A stretch of 64,000 bases of DNA from Falsiroseomonas sp041690465 (GTDB taxonomy: Bacteria > Pseudomonadota > Alphaproteobacteria > Acetobacterales > Acetobacteraceae): NCBI RefSeq assembly GCF_041690465.1, contig NZ_JAWLHG010000001.1, forward strand, positions 248,001-312,000, written 5' to 3'. The stretch's first letter is position 1; each line of letters opens with the position of its first letter. This document shows, piece after piece, positions 42,955 to 51,477 of this stretch. A program made the position numbers and the translations under genes. The notes beneath the pieces are model-generated. The model saw only the letters and a program-made list of their open reading frames with translations. It was not told the origin of the DNA and did no database searches.

Positions 42955-43211
42955 GGCGGAAGCTCCCCCGTCCTGATTGTCTGGAGCCGGCCCGCAGCTC
43001 GCGCCCGGCCGCGGAAGGCGGACGCATCAGCCGCCGGATCGTTCCGCTCATCGACATCACAGAAGAAGGATTGATCGTTATTCTGACAGCAGCCATCATT
43101 ATTGTATACGATCTTGACCTGGAGCCGCGTCGCGCCTGCGTGGCAGATTCCCGGCCCGCACCGCCACTCTGCCCTTGACCCCAGGCCCCGGCGTGGCATT
43201 TCCCGCCCATC

Positions 43212-44342
43212 ATGGACCTTCCCGCCGAGCCGGCGCCTCCTCCGGGCCTCTCAGGATCGCGGCCGCGGCTCGCGGTCGTGCTGTTCAACCTCGGCGGTCC
43301 CGACGCGCCCGAGAGCGTGCGGCCTTTCCTGGTCAACCTGTTCACCGACCCGGCCATCCTGCGGGTGCCCGGCTGGGTGCGCCCCTGGCTCGGCCGGCTG
43401 ATCGCCTGGCGACGCACCAAGCCGGCCTCCGAGAACTATGCCATTCTCGGCGGCCGCTCCCCCCTGCTGGAACTCACGCTGGAACAGGCGGCGGCGCTGG
43501 AGGCCGCGCTCAACGCCGAAGGCAGCGTGGAGGCCAAGGCCTTCGTCGCGATGCGCTACTGGCACCCGATGACCGAGGAGACGGTGGCGCAGGTGAAGGC
43601 CTGGGCGCCCGACGAGATCCTGCTGCTGCCGCTCTACCCGCAATTCTCCACCACCACGACCGGCAGCTCCATGCTGGCCTGGGACAAGGCGGCCCGCCGC
43701 GCCGGTCTCGACGTGCCAACCACCACGCTCTGCTGCTTCCATTCCGACCCGGCCTTCGCCGCGGCCACCGCGCGGATCGTCCGGGGCGCCTGGGACAAGG
43801 CGCGGGCCGAACTCGACCCGGCGGTGAAGCTGCGCATCCTGTTCAGCGCGCATGGCCTGCCGGAAAGCATCGTCACCGCCGGCGACCCCTATCAATGGCA
43901 GGTCGAGCAGTCCGTCGCCCAGGTGGTGGACCGGCTCGGGATCGAGGAGCTGGACCACGTGGTCTGCTACCAGTCCCGCGTCACGCCCCAGAAGTGGATC
44001 GGCCCCTCCACCGAAGCGGAGCTCGAGCGCGCCGGGCACGACAAGGTCGCGGTGCTGGTGGTGCCGATCGCCTTCACCTCCGAGCATTCCGAGACGCTGG
44101 TGGAGCTCGACGTCGAATACCGCGAAGAAGCGGAGAAGCTCGGCGTGCCCGGCTATTTCCGCGCGCCGGCGCAGAATTCGGACACCGGCTTCGTGGCCGC
44201 GCTGGCCGGGCTGGTGCGCGCCGCGCGGGCCTCCGGCCGCAGCCTCTGCTCCTTCGCCGGTGCGCGGCAATGCCCGAAGGCCTGCCGCGACTGCCCGCAT
44301 GAGAAGGCGAACGCCGACCGCCGCGCCAAGGTCGCGGCGTGA
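43212..44342 (+). CDS. hemH: Ferrochelatase
   Basis: A 376-residue enzyme inserting Fe(II) into protoporphyrin IX. VVLFNLGGPDAPESVRPFLVNLF is the N-terminal motif, LPLYPQFSTTTTGS a porphyrin-contact loop, ILFSAHGLPES carries the catalytic His, and IAFTSEHSETLVELDVEY the metal site Glu. The C-terminus CSFAGARQCPKACRDC is Cys-rich, consistent with the [2Fe-2S] cluster known in some alphaproteobacterial ferrochelatases, though I cannot prove ligation. It starts a three-gene overlapping operon with a HAD phosphatase and hemJ. Confidence 0.96.
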   Translation: MDLPAEPAPPPGLSGSRPRLAVVLFNLGGPDAPESVRPFLVNLFTDPAILRVPGWVRPWLGRLIAWRRTKPASENYAILGGRSPLLELTLEQAAALEAALNAEGSVEAKAFVAMRYWHPMTEETVAQVKAWAPDEILLLPLYPQFSTTTTGSSMLAWDKAARRAGLDVPTTTLCCFHSDPAFAAATARIVRGAWDKARAELDPAVKLRILFSAHGLPESIVTAGDPYQWQVEQSVAQVVDRLGIEELDHVVCYQSRVTPQKWIGPSTEAELERAGHDKVAVLVVPIAFTSEHSETLVELDVEYREEAEKLGVPGYFRAPAQNSDTGFVAALAGLVRAARASGRSLCSFAGARQCPKACRDCPHEKANADRRAKVAA

Positions 44343-45028
44343 GCCTGCCGATCCGCCACCTCCGCCCCGCCGCCGTGCTGTTCGACTGCGACGGCGTGCT
44401 GGCCGACACCGAAGCCCTGCACGACCGGATCCTGGCGGAGGAGGTCAGCCGGCTCGGCTGGGAGATCACGCCCGAGGAAGGCGCGCGCCGCTTCCGCGGC
44501 CTGGCATGGGAGGCGATCGCGCCGCAGGTCGAGCAGCGCCTCGGCCCCGGCTCGGTGCCCGCCGACTTCTTGCCCAACCTGATCGCCCGCGTCGTGCGCG
44601 CGCTGGAGCGCGAGACGGAGCCGGTGCCCGGCGTGCTCGATGCGCTGGAGGCGGTCCGCGCCGCCGGCATCCCGGTTGCCGTGGCCAGCAACTCCTCCCG
44701 CCCCGAGCTTGCCACCAAGCTGCGCCGCCTCGGCCTCGCGGAGCTGTTCCGCGAGCGCGTGTTCAGCGTGGACGAAGTGGAACGCCCGAAGCCCTTCCCC
44801 GACATGTACCGCGCCGCCGCCGCATCCTGCGATGCCGACCCGCATCTCTGCGTGGTGGTGGAGGACAGCGTCGCGGGCGCACGGGCCGGCATCGCCGCCG
44901 GCTGCCGGGTGCTGGGCTACGCTGCGAGCACGCCGGCCGCGGCGCTGGCGGCCGCGGGTGCGGAGACCTTCACGCGCATGCAGGACTTGCCGACGCTGCT
45001 CGGGCTGGCGCCGGTCGCGGCGGCATGA
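44339..45028 (+). CDS. HAD-superfamily phosphatase (phosphoglycolate/beta-phosphoglucomutase-like)
   Basis: A 229-residue HAD subfamily IA protein. VLFDCDGVLADTEALHD is motif I with both Asp residues, VAVASNSSRPEL motif II, and ERPKPFPDMYRAAA with VVVEDSVAGARAGIAAGCRV motifs III and IV. The helical cap after motif I fits sugar-phosphate or phosphoglycolate substrates; the exact one is unknown. GTG 44339 overlaps hemH, and its TGA overlaps the hemJ ATG. A role in haem synthesis is not known for it. Confidence 0.9.
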   Translation: MSLPIRHLRPAAVLFDCDGVLADTEALHDRILAEEVSRLGWEITPEEGARRFRGLAWEAIAPQVEQRLGPGSVPADFLPNLIARVVRALERETEPVPGVLDALEAVRAAGIPVAVASNSSRPELATKLRRLGLAELFRERVFSVDEVERPKPFPDMYRAAAASCDADPHLCVVVEDSVAGARAGIAAGCRVLGYAASTPAAALAAAGAETFTRMQDLPTLLGLAPVAAA

Positions 45029-45477
45029 CGCTCGATTTCCTGGCGCCGTTCTATCTCTGGACCAAGTCGCTGCACCTGCTCTCGGTCTTCGCCTGGATGG
45101 CGGGGCTGTTCTACCTGCCGAGGCTCTACGTGTACCACTGCCAGGTGGCGGTCGGCGATCCGCGCTCCGAAACCTTCAAGGTGATGGAGCGGCGGCTGCT
45201 GCGGGCGATCATGAACCCCGCCATGATCGCCGCCTACCTGTTCGGCATCCTGCTGGTGCTGACGCCGGGTGTGGTGGATTGGCGCGCCGGCTGGTGGCAC
45301 GGCAAGCTGGCGGGCATTGTGGCGCTGACCTGGGTGCACCACGACCTCGCGCGCGCGCGCAAGGGCTTCGCCGCCGACCGGCGCCCGCGCAGCGAACGCG
45401 GCTGGCGCATCATGAACGAGGTGCCGACGCTGGCCCTGATCCTCATCGTGGTGATGGTGATCGTGAAGCCGTTCTGA
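45025..45477 (+). CDS. hemJ: Protoporphyrinogen IX oxidase HemJ
   Basis: A 150-residue membrane protein with four hydrophobic segments that oxidises protoporphyrinogen IX, the step before HemH. LWTKSLHLLSVFAWMAGLFYLPRLYVYH contains the conserved His of the first helix, RLLRAIMNPAM and WWHGKLAGIVALTWVHHDLARARKGF the later conserved His/Lys residues, and RIMNEVPTLALILIVVMVI the last helix. The ATG overlaps the HAD gene stop (ATGA). The placement with hemH confirms the call. Confidence 0.93.
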   Translation: MTLDFLAPFYLWTKSLHLLSVFAWMAGLFYLPRLYVYHCQVAVGDPRSETFKVMERRLLRAIMNPAMIAAYLFGILLVLTPGVVDWRAGWWHGKLAGIVALTWVHHDLARARKGFAADRRPRSERGWRIMNEVPTLALILIVVMVIVKPF

Positions 45478-45516
45478 ACGCCGCCCCGCCAGCGGAGCGA
45501 GGGCGGCGCATCCACG

Positions 45517-45654
45517 TCAGCGGCCGCTGGGCGGCGGCGGCGATTTCTTCGCCGGGGGCGGCTGGCTGAAGGGCGAGACCGGCGCCGCGGCCGGCTTCTT
45601 CGCGGCCTTCGGCTTCTTGGGCTCGCGCCCGCTGCGTTTCTGGCCCTTGGCCAT
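45517..45654 (-). CDS. Small Lys/Pro-rich protein, 45 aa
   Basis: MAKGQKRSGREPKKPKAAKK followed by a Pro/Ser-rich tail. CAGGAG stands nine bases before the ATG, and I recall short proteins with a very similar start (MAKGQKRSNREPKKPK) in other Alphaproteobacteria, which supports a real gene. Strongly basic and probably unfolded alone; nucleic-acid or ribosome contact is a guess. Confidence 0.6.
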   Translation of the reverse strand: MAKGQKRSGREPKKPKAAKKPAAAPVSPFSQPPPAKKSPPPPSGR

Positions 45655-45775
45655 GGTCGGTGCTCCTGTTGCGTCTGGTGCGCAGCATGCGCCTTCGCCC
45701 GGGAATTTGCAGCGGGAATGCGATGCGCCGGCACGGGCCTTGTCGGCGCGGGCCGATCGCCGGAACCTTCCGCGC

Positions 45776-46336
45776 ATGACGGACCTCGCGCCACCGCCCA
45801 CGCGGCTGCAACTCTTCCTGGCCTTCACCCGCATCGGGCTGCTGGCCTTCGGCGGCGCCGCCGCGCTGGCCCGCGCCGTGATCGTGGAGGAGCGCCGCTG
45901 GCTGGCCGAGCGCGACTACGCCGAGATCCTGGCGGTCGGCCAGGTTCTGCCCGGGCCGAATGTCGGCAACACCGCGGTGATGCTCGGCCGCCGCTTCCAC
46001 GGCCTGACCGGCGCGCTGGCCGCCAGCGGCGGCTTCTACGCCGTACCGCTGGTGTTGCTGACCGGCCTGTTGCTGCTGCATGGCAGCTTCGGCGACGAGC
46101 CCGCGGTGCAGTCCTTCATGCGGGGCATCGCGGCCGCGGCGGCGGGGATGGTGATCGGCACCGCGATCAAGATGGGCCAGAAACTGAAGCCGCCTCCGGA
46201 AGCCGTTGTGGTAGGCCTGCTGGCCGCCGCCGCGGCCTTCTGGTTCCGCCTGCCGCTGCCGCTGATCGTGCTGGCGCTGGCGCCGGCCGCGATCTGGGCG
46301 GCGCTGCGCCGGCAGCAGACGGTGGCGCCCCGATGA
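45776..46336 (+). CDS. Chromate transporter, N-terminal-type subunit (short-chain CHR)
   Basis: A 186-residue membrane protein. RLQLFLAFTRIGLLAFGGAAAL and YAEILAVGQVLPGPNVGNTAVMLG are the CHR domain signatures (FGG and PGP), followed by five to six hydrophobic helices. Short-chain CHR proteins work as pairs of homologous subunits; the partner follows directly with a 4-base overlap (ATGA). The substrate is presumed chromate or sulfate-like anion, but single-substrate proof exists for few members. Confidence 0.9.
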   Translation: MTDLAPPPTRLQLFLAFTRIGLLAFGGAAALARAVIVEERRWLAERDYAEILAVGQVLPGPNVGNTAVMLGRRFHGLTGALAASGGFYAVPLVLLTGLLLLHGSFGDEPAVQSFMRGIAAAAAGMVIGTAIKMGQKLKPPPEAVVVGLLAAAAAFWFRLPLPLIVLALAPAAIWAALRRQQTVAPR

Positions 46337-46854
46337 GCGTGGTGCTGACGCTGCTGCTGACCTTCGCCACGCTGTCGCTGCTGGCGGTGGGCGGCGCGAA
46401 CGCGATCGTGCCGGAGATGCACCGCCAGATCGTCGAGATCCATGGCTGGCTGGACAGCGCGACCTTCGCGCAGATCTACGCGCTGGCGCAGGCGGCGCCC
46501 GGCCCGAACATCCTGGTGGCCGCCGCGCTGGGCTGGGTGATCGCGGGTGTGGCCGGCATGGCGGCCGCCACCATCGGCATCGTCGGCCCTGCCTGGGTGC
46601 TGGCCTGGTGGGTTGCCGGCATCAGCGAGCGCCTGGCCGGGCGGCCCTGGTTGAAGGCGGTGCGCAGCGGCCTGGTGCCGATCGCGGTGGGGCTGATCCT
46701 GGCCTCGGGGCTGATCATGGCCGAGGCGGTGGCGGTCGGCGCGCTGCCAGTTGCAGTTGCCATCTTCGCGACACTGTTGGTGTGGCGGACCGAGTGGAAC
46801 CCGCTCTGGGTGCTGTTCGCTGGCGGGGCGGCGGGTCTGGCGCTGTTCGGGTAG
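46333..46854 (+). CDS. Chromate transporter, second subunit (short-chain CHR)
   Basis: A 173-residue partner of the preceding subunit, with the same motifs in their second-half form: FATLSLLAVGGANAIVPEMHRQ and YALAQAAPGPNILVAAALGW. About five hydrophobic helices. The two genes would assemble in opposite membrane orientation to make one transporter, as inferred for this family. It ends the operon; an 89-base gap separates it from the convergent secreted-protein gene. Confidence 0.9.
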   Translation: MSVVLTLLLTFATLSLLAVGGANAIVPEMHRQIVEIHGWLDSATFAQIYALAQAAPGPNILVAAALGWVIAGVAGMAAATIGIVGPAWVLAWWVAGISERLAGRPWLKAVRSGLVPIAVGLILASGLIMAEAVAVGALPVAVAIFATLLVWRTEWNPLWVLFAGGAAGLALFG

Positions 46855-46943
46855 GCTGCGCCGGTTCAACGCTCGTCCATCTCTGCGACTGCGACGGAGA
46901 GTAAAGCCGGCACAGGCAGGATGCGAAGCGCGCGCCCACGGCG

Positions 46944-47552
46944 CTACAGGCAGGGATTGACAACAGGCTGACGCGGAACGGAGAGCAGCTCGGCTATCCG
47001 GCGCCGACGCTCGTCACTCGGAGTGTTGATATACGCGTTCAGGATCTGCCGGTTTTGCTCGCGCCGGCATATTCTGTGGACCTGCTCGGATGTGAACTGC
47101 CGCGCCTGAGCGCGCTGTGTCTCGAGTTGGCTCTCCCAGAAGCTGCGCGGCCTGCGCGCAAGGTCGTTGGCCAGTATGAAGGCCAGCATGTCCCGGAGGG
47201 CGTGCGCCGTATCCTCCCTCGCTTCGGCCGCATCGTCGGGGCGACAGGCATCGAGCAACACGCTGAAGATCCCTGTCAGGCCCCAGGCGCAAAGGACGGC
47301 GCCCTTTCCGCTCACGTCCTGCTCGACGAAACTCGTGCTGTCACCCTCGCCCATGCGCGACATCCGCACGCCGTTGGCCTCGACCGAGGTTACCAGGCCC
47401 TGCGGCGTCGTTGTCTCCTCCATGCGCGCGCCAGGCTGCCGGGCGAAGGCCTCGAACAGCGCGCTCGCATCAAGGCCCTGTGCGCGCAGGATGGCCGGCG
47501 CGCTGACCGCAAGAAGCAGCGCCGCAAGAATGGCGCTCACGCGCGTGGCCAT
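46944..47552 (-). CDS. Secreted hypothetical protein, 202 aa
   Basis: The signal peptide (MATRVSAILAALLLAVSAPAILRAQG) has a probable cleavage after RAQ. The mature part is helical and charged with three cysteines (VLCAWGL, DACRPDD, RICRRE) plus one at the end (NPCL) that could pair. I recognise no family. ATG 47552 is preferred to the upstream GTG 47570 because it gives a compact signal peptide. It lies 28 bases downstream of the amidohydrolase gene on the same strand and may be co-transcribed. Confidence 0.6.
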   Translation of the reverse strand: MATRVSAILAALLLAVSAPAILRAQGLDASALFEAFARQPGARMEETTTPQGLVTSVEANGVRMSRMGEGDSTSFVEQDVSGKGAVLCAWGLTGIFSVLLDACRPDDAAEAREDTAHALRDMLAFILANDLARRPRSFWESQLETQRAQARQFTSEQVHRICRREQNRQILNAYINTPSDERRRRIAELLSVPRQPVVNPCL

Positions 47553-47580
47553 CCTCGCGGCGCTCACCACGGTGCCACCT

Positions 47581-49101
47581 TCACGACACGATCGTCTCTC
47601 CCTCCGGCTCGCGCATCACGTAGCCATAGGCGAGGTTGCTGCGGCCCTGGCCGCTGGCGGCGTATTGCGCCTTCGCCTTGCTGACGTTGTCGCCATCGAG
47701 GTCGGCGCGGCGCTGGTAGTTGTACATTCGCGCGCTGGTCTCGCCGAAGATCATCCGCTTCACCGGCCCGTCCGCCTCGCCGAGCGGTGCGAAGCCGTGC
47801 TGGCGCCGCATCTCCTCCGGGATCTCCAGCCGGCGCAGCGCCTCGATCTGCCATTGCGGCGATCCCGTCCACACCGCATCCGTGCCCCACACGACATGAT
47901 CGGCGCCGAGGCCGCGGATCAGCGTGCCCATGAGCGCCGCACACAGGCCAGGCTCGATCACCGTGGTCTGCGCGAAGATCTGGCCGAGGTCGCCATAGAC
48001 GTTCGTCACGCCGTATTTCGCCGGGATCTCCGCCAGATCCGTCGTCCAGTCCACGCGCCCGGTGCGCGCGAACTGCTCCACGCCGACGCCCGCGCCACCG
48101 CCACCTGTCCAGCGATAGGCCGAGTGGTAGATGACGAAGTTGATGTTGGGGAAATCCTTCGCCGCCTTGCCGACATCGTCCACGCCCGCATAGGGCAGCA
48201 GGTGCGGGAAGCGGTCCGTCACCTGCTGCGGGTAGAGCCCCTTGTGCACGCAGACGATGTTCTTCCCCGCGCGCAGGATGCGTTCGTAGAAGGGATAGAG
48301 CAGGCGCTCGTCATCCATTCGCCAGGGATGCTGCGCCAGGTGCTTGTTGGTGTTGTCGCCGACCGTGTAGCCCTTCCAGGAATCCACATCGAGCTCGGTG
48401 ATGCAGCGCTCCACCTCCTCCATCCAGCCGGGCTGGCCGGGGGTGAAGACGCCATGCGTCAGGACGCGACGCGTACCGGCGGCGTCGTTCACCCGCTTGC
48501 GCGCATCGAACTTCATGTCGTTGGTCAGGAACCAGTCGCGCGGATCCTCGGAGGGCGCGCCGCTGATCAGCGCCACCTTGGTGTCGCTGTCGAGGAACAT
48601 CTCCTTGAACCAGTTCGCCTCCATCAGGTGCTCGATGGTCTGCTCCACGCCGACCAACTGCGGGTTCCAGCCAGCGCGGCCGACGGCGCGGCGCGCATTC
48701 ACGAAGGTCATCAGCCGCGTGTCGGGGCGCAGGAAATGCGTGTGCACGTCCATGATGAACTGGCCGGCGAGGCCAGCCGCGCGCGCATCCGCCGCGCCGG
48801 GCGTCTGGGCCTCCGCCTTCGAGACTCCGTAGAGCTCGCCGTATTCCTCGTTCATCGCCAGGAAGGCGGCGGCCACGCCGGCGGCGGTCTGCAGGAAGCG
48901 GCGGCGGCTCAGCCCCTGCTTCGCGCCGATCTCGTCCGCCATCGCCTTGATGCGCGCCTCCACGCGCTTCTGCCGCTCGTTCTGCGGCGCAGGCCAGAAC
49001 TCGTCGGACGAGACGACCTGTGTCGGGATCGGCGAGGGGAACATCGCCTCGTTCGCCGGGCGCAGCCGCGCGAGATCGTCCTCGGTCAGGAAGCCCGACA
49101 T
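47581..49101 (-). CDS. Tat-signal amidohydrolase-family protein
   Basis: A 506-residue metal-dependent hydrolase of the amidohydrolase_2 (ACMSD-like) kind. FIMDVHTHFLRP carries the first metal-ligand HxH, KNIVCVHKGLY and INFVIYHSAYRW later His ligands, and VVWGTDAVWTGSP the terminal Asp. A twin-arginine stretch (SRRRFLQTAAGVAAAFLA) lies unusually late, at residues 65-82, after a charged N-terminal part. The start at 49101 matches the family opening MSGFLTEDDLARLRPANE; the frame is open farther upstream. It is divergent from the ABC transporter gene. Substrate unknown. Confidence 0.82.
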   Translation of the reverse strand: MSGFLTEDDLARLRPANEAMFPSPIPTQVVSSDEFWPAPQNERQKRVEARIKAMADEIGAKQGLSRRRFLQTAAGVAAAFLAMNEEYGELYGVSKAEAQTPGAADARAAGLAGQFIMDVHTHFLRPDTRLMTFVNARRAVGRAGWNPQLVGVEQTIEHLMEANWFKEMFLDSDTKVALISGAPSEDPRDWFLTNDMKFDARKRVNDAAGTRRVLTHGVFTPGQPGWMEEVERCITELDVDSWKGYTVGDNTNKHLAQHPWRMDDERLLYPFYERILRAGKNIVCVHKGLYPQQVTDRFPHLLPYAGVDDVGKAAKDFPNINFVIYHSAYRWTGGGGAGVGVEQFARTGRVDWTTDLAEIPAKYGVTNVYGDLGQIFAQTTVIEPGLCAALMGTLIRGLGADHVVWGTDAVWTGSPQWQIEALRRLEIPEEMRRQHGFAPLGEADGPVKRMIFGETSARMYNYQRRADLDGDNVSKAKAQYAASGQGRSNLAYGYVMREPEGETIVS

Positions 49102-49350
49102 GGTGGCGCTCCGTGGCGGCACCGCCGCCGGCTGGGGAGATGGCTGGCGGTCGAAGCCTGCCGCACGCCGATGCGCCGAGGCAAGCAGGTTCCGGATGCG
49201 GTCCGTGTCGGAACCGAACGTGGCCGAAATGTGGCGCCGAAGCCGCACTGGGCCACGATTGCGCCACGTTCACGCTCAGGTGGCGCGCATCACGATAGCG
49301 TGCGCATCGTAGGTTGTATACTCATCCACCTCGCATTGGATGGACCCACG

Positions 49351-51165
49351 ATGCCGCACCCTTCGCCCTCGCCTGCCGCCGAGCAGGGCGCGATCCGCGA
49401 TGCCTGGCGGCTGGCGCGCGGCTGGGCGCGGGCGGAACCCTGGGCCGTGGTGGGCCTCGTCGGTGCGGCGCTGGTGCTGATCCTGGCGCAGATCGCGGTG
49501 GATTGGGGCCTCGCACTCTGGCAACGCGGCACCTTCGACGCGCTGGAGGCCCGCGACAGCGCCGCCTTCGGGCAGCAGATCCTGACCTTCGGCGCTTTGA
49601 TGGTGGCGCTGATGGTCACCAGCGTCGGCCGCCTCTGGAGCCGGCAGATCATCGGCTTCCGCTGGCGGCGCTGGCTGGTGCTGAAGCTGCAGGCGGCGAT
49701 ACTGGCCGATGGCCGCCACCACCGCCTCGCCGCCGATGCCGCAGGCACCGACAACCCGGACCAGCGCATCGGCGAGAACACCCGCTGGGCGACGGCCATC
49801 GCCGTGGACCTGGTCTTCGGCCTGATCTACGCGGGCGTCCTGCTGGCCTCCTTTGCGGGCATGCTCTGGGCGCTTTCGGCCGGCTTCTTCCTGCCGCTGC
49901 CGTCCGGCCCGCTGCACATCCCCGGCGGCTTTCTCTGGGCGGCGCTGCTCTATGCCGGCTTCTGCGCGGCGATCACCTGGCGGCTCGGGCGGCGGCTGCC
50001 GGCCATCCACATGGCGCGCAACGCGGCCGAGGCCGACCACCGCTACGGGCTGATCCGCCTGCGGGAGAACAGCGAGGCGGTCGCCCTGATCGGCGGCGAG
50101 GCCGACGAGAAGCGCGGCCTGGCCGCCGCCTTCGGGCGCCTCGAGCTCGCCATGCACCGGATGTTCCGCACCGAGCGCGACCTGATGTGGCTCGGCTGCT
50201 GCTACATGGCGGTGGCGGGCGTGGTGCCGCTGGCGCTCGGGGCGCCGCTCTACTTCGCCGGCACCGTCACGCTCGGCATCCTGATGCAGACGGCGCATGC
50301 CTTCGTGGAGGTGACCCGTGCGCTGTGCTGGCTCACCGAGAACTGGCCGCGCCTGGCCGATTGGCGCTGCCACGTCGCCCGCGTGGTGGAGTTGGAGCGC
50401 GCGCTGGAGGCGCCGACGCCGCCCGGCGCGCTGCGGCGCGAGGAAGGTGCTGCAGCGCTGCAGCTGCGCGACCTCGCCCTCTCCACCCCCTGCGGCCGCA
50501 ACCTGCTGCGCGCACCGGAGGTGACGCTCGCGCCCGGCGAGAGGCTGCTGATCCGGGGCGAGAGCGGCAGCGGCAAATCCACCCTGTTTCGCGCCATCGG
50601 CGGCCTCTGGCCCTGGGGCGAGGGCGAGCTGCGCATCCCCTGCCGCCGGCAGAGCATGTTCCTGCCGCAGCGCCCCTACCTGCCGCTCGGCACGCTGGCG
50701 GCGGCGCTCTGCTACCCCGCGCCGCCCGACACCTTCGCGGAGGAAACGCTGCGCGCCGCACTCTCCCGCTGCAATCTCGGGCATATCGCCGACCGGCTCG
50801 GCGAGCCGGCGCGCTGGGACCGCATGCTGTCGCTCGGCGAGCAGCAGCGGCTCGCCTTCGCCCGGCTGCTGCTGCACCGGCCGCGCTGGATCTTCATGGA
50901 CGAGGCGACCTCGGCGCTGGACGAGGCGAACCAGGCGGCGATGTTCGCCCTGCTGGCGGCGGAGCTGCCGGAGGCGGCACTGCTCTCCATCGGGCACCGG
51001 CCGGGCCTCGACCGCTACCATGACAGGGAACTGGTCGTCATGCGGGGGCCGACGGGGACTTGGCTGGCGCCGCCCGCGGCGCCGCGGGCACACGCCCACC
51101 CGGCGCGGCCGCTGCCGCGCCGCGATCCCCATCGCGTGATCCGCAGCCGCGCTGCGCTGCCTTGA
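49351..51165 (+). CDS. ABC transporter, fused permease/ATPase (SbmA/YddA, ALD-like)
   Basis: A 604-residue half-transporter. The membrane part (residues ~30-330) has LWQRGTFDALEARDSAAFGQQ and IGFRWRRWLVLKL, typical of the ABC_membrane_2/SbmA-BacA family. The ATPase shows RGESGSGKSTLFRAI (Walker A, about residue 410), LSLGEQQRLAFARLLL (signature) and WIFMDEATSALDEANQ (Walker B). Relatives move peptides, cobalamin or very-long-chain fatty acids. A ~35-residue Pro/Arg-rich tail follows the ATPase. The Shine-Dalgarno is weak (GGA). Confidence 0.88.
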   Translation: MPHPSPSPAAEQGAIRDAWRLARGWARAEPWAVVGLVGAALVLILAQIAVDWGLALWQRGTFDALEARDSAAFGQQILTFGALMVALMVTSVGRLWSRQIIGFRWRRWLVLKLQAAILADGRHHRLAADAAGTDNPDQRIGENTRWATAIAVDLVFGLIYAGVLLASFAGMLWALSAGFFLPLPSGPLHIPGGFLWAALLYAGFCAAITWRLGRRLPAIHMARNAAEADHRYGLIRLRENSEAVALIGGEADEKRGLAAAFGRLELAMHRMFRTERDLMWLGCCYMAVAGVVPLALGAPLYFAGTVTLGILMQTAHAFVEVTRALCWLTENWPRLADWRCHVARVVELERALEAPTPPGALRREEGAAALQLRDLALSTPCGRNLLRAPEVTLAPGERLLIRGESGSGKSTLFRAIGGLWPWGEGELRIPCRRQSMFLPQRPYLPLGTLAAALCYPAPPDTFAEETLRAALSRCNLGHIADRLGEPARWDRMLSLGEQQRLAFARLLLHRPRWIFMDEATSALDEANQAAMFALLAAELPEAALLSIGHRPGLDRYHDRELVVMRGPTGTWLAPPAAPRAHAHPARPLPRRDPHRVIRSRAALP

Positions 51166-51477
51166 CTTTCCCTGGCTGCGCGCCACCTGCGGGTTGACGG
51201 CTTGCGGCACAACCCATAGGGTCCGACCGCCTTCCGGCAATCGGCGAGTCGGGCATTTCGCACAGGGGTGATTTCACCCTGGACGGATCCGAAACCGCCG
51301 GTCCCTCCCTTCCAAGCCCTGGTCGCCGCGCAGGACGCCCGAGAATCGGGGCGCGCGGCACGGCAAGGGGCGCCTGACCGGCCGCGACGCGGCCCCGTCA
51401 CTGCCCCACCGCAGCCAGGGTTCCCCTCGCCTTTTCCCGCGCGCAGTGCAAGGCGCGCAGCACGGACGCGACCGCCC
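51166..51477 (+). promoter_or_regulatory. rho leader region with candidate promoter
   Basis: This 312-base gap holds no credible gene. The best promoter match is TTGACG (51194-51199), 17 bases, TAGGGT (51217-51222), giving a leader of about 250 bases before rho. Long leaders that allow Rho to terminate its own message are known for rho genes, so autoregulation is a reasonable inference. No T-rich terminator is visible. Confidence 0.35.

Noticed and set aside
42955..43199. Minus-strand frame extending the RTX gene upstream (with YNNDGCCQNNDQSFFCDVDE)
   Set aside because: It lies in a different frame from the RTX gene, crosses the AT-rich promoter-like region and lacks any motif.
47167..51165. 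A plus-strand open frame of over 1,300 codons
   Set aside because: Only the part after 49351 encodes recognisable protein (ABC transporter). The first 2 kb lies antisense to the amidohydrolase and has no motifs.
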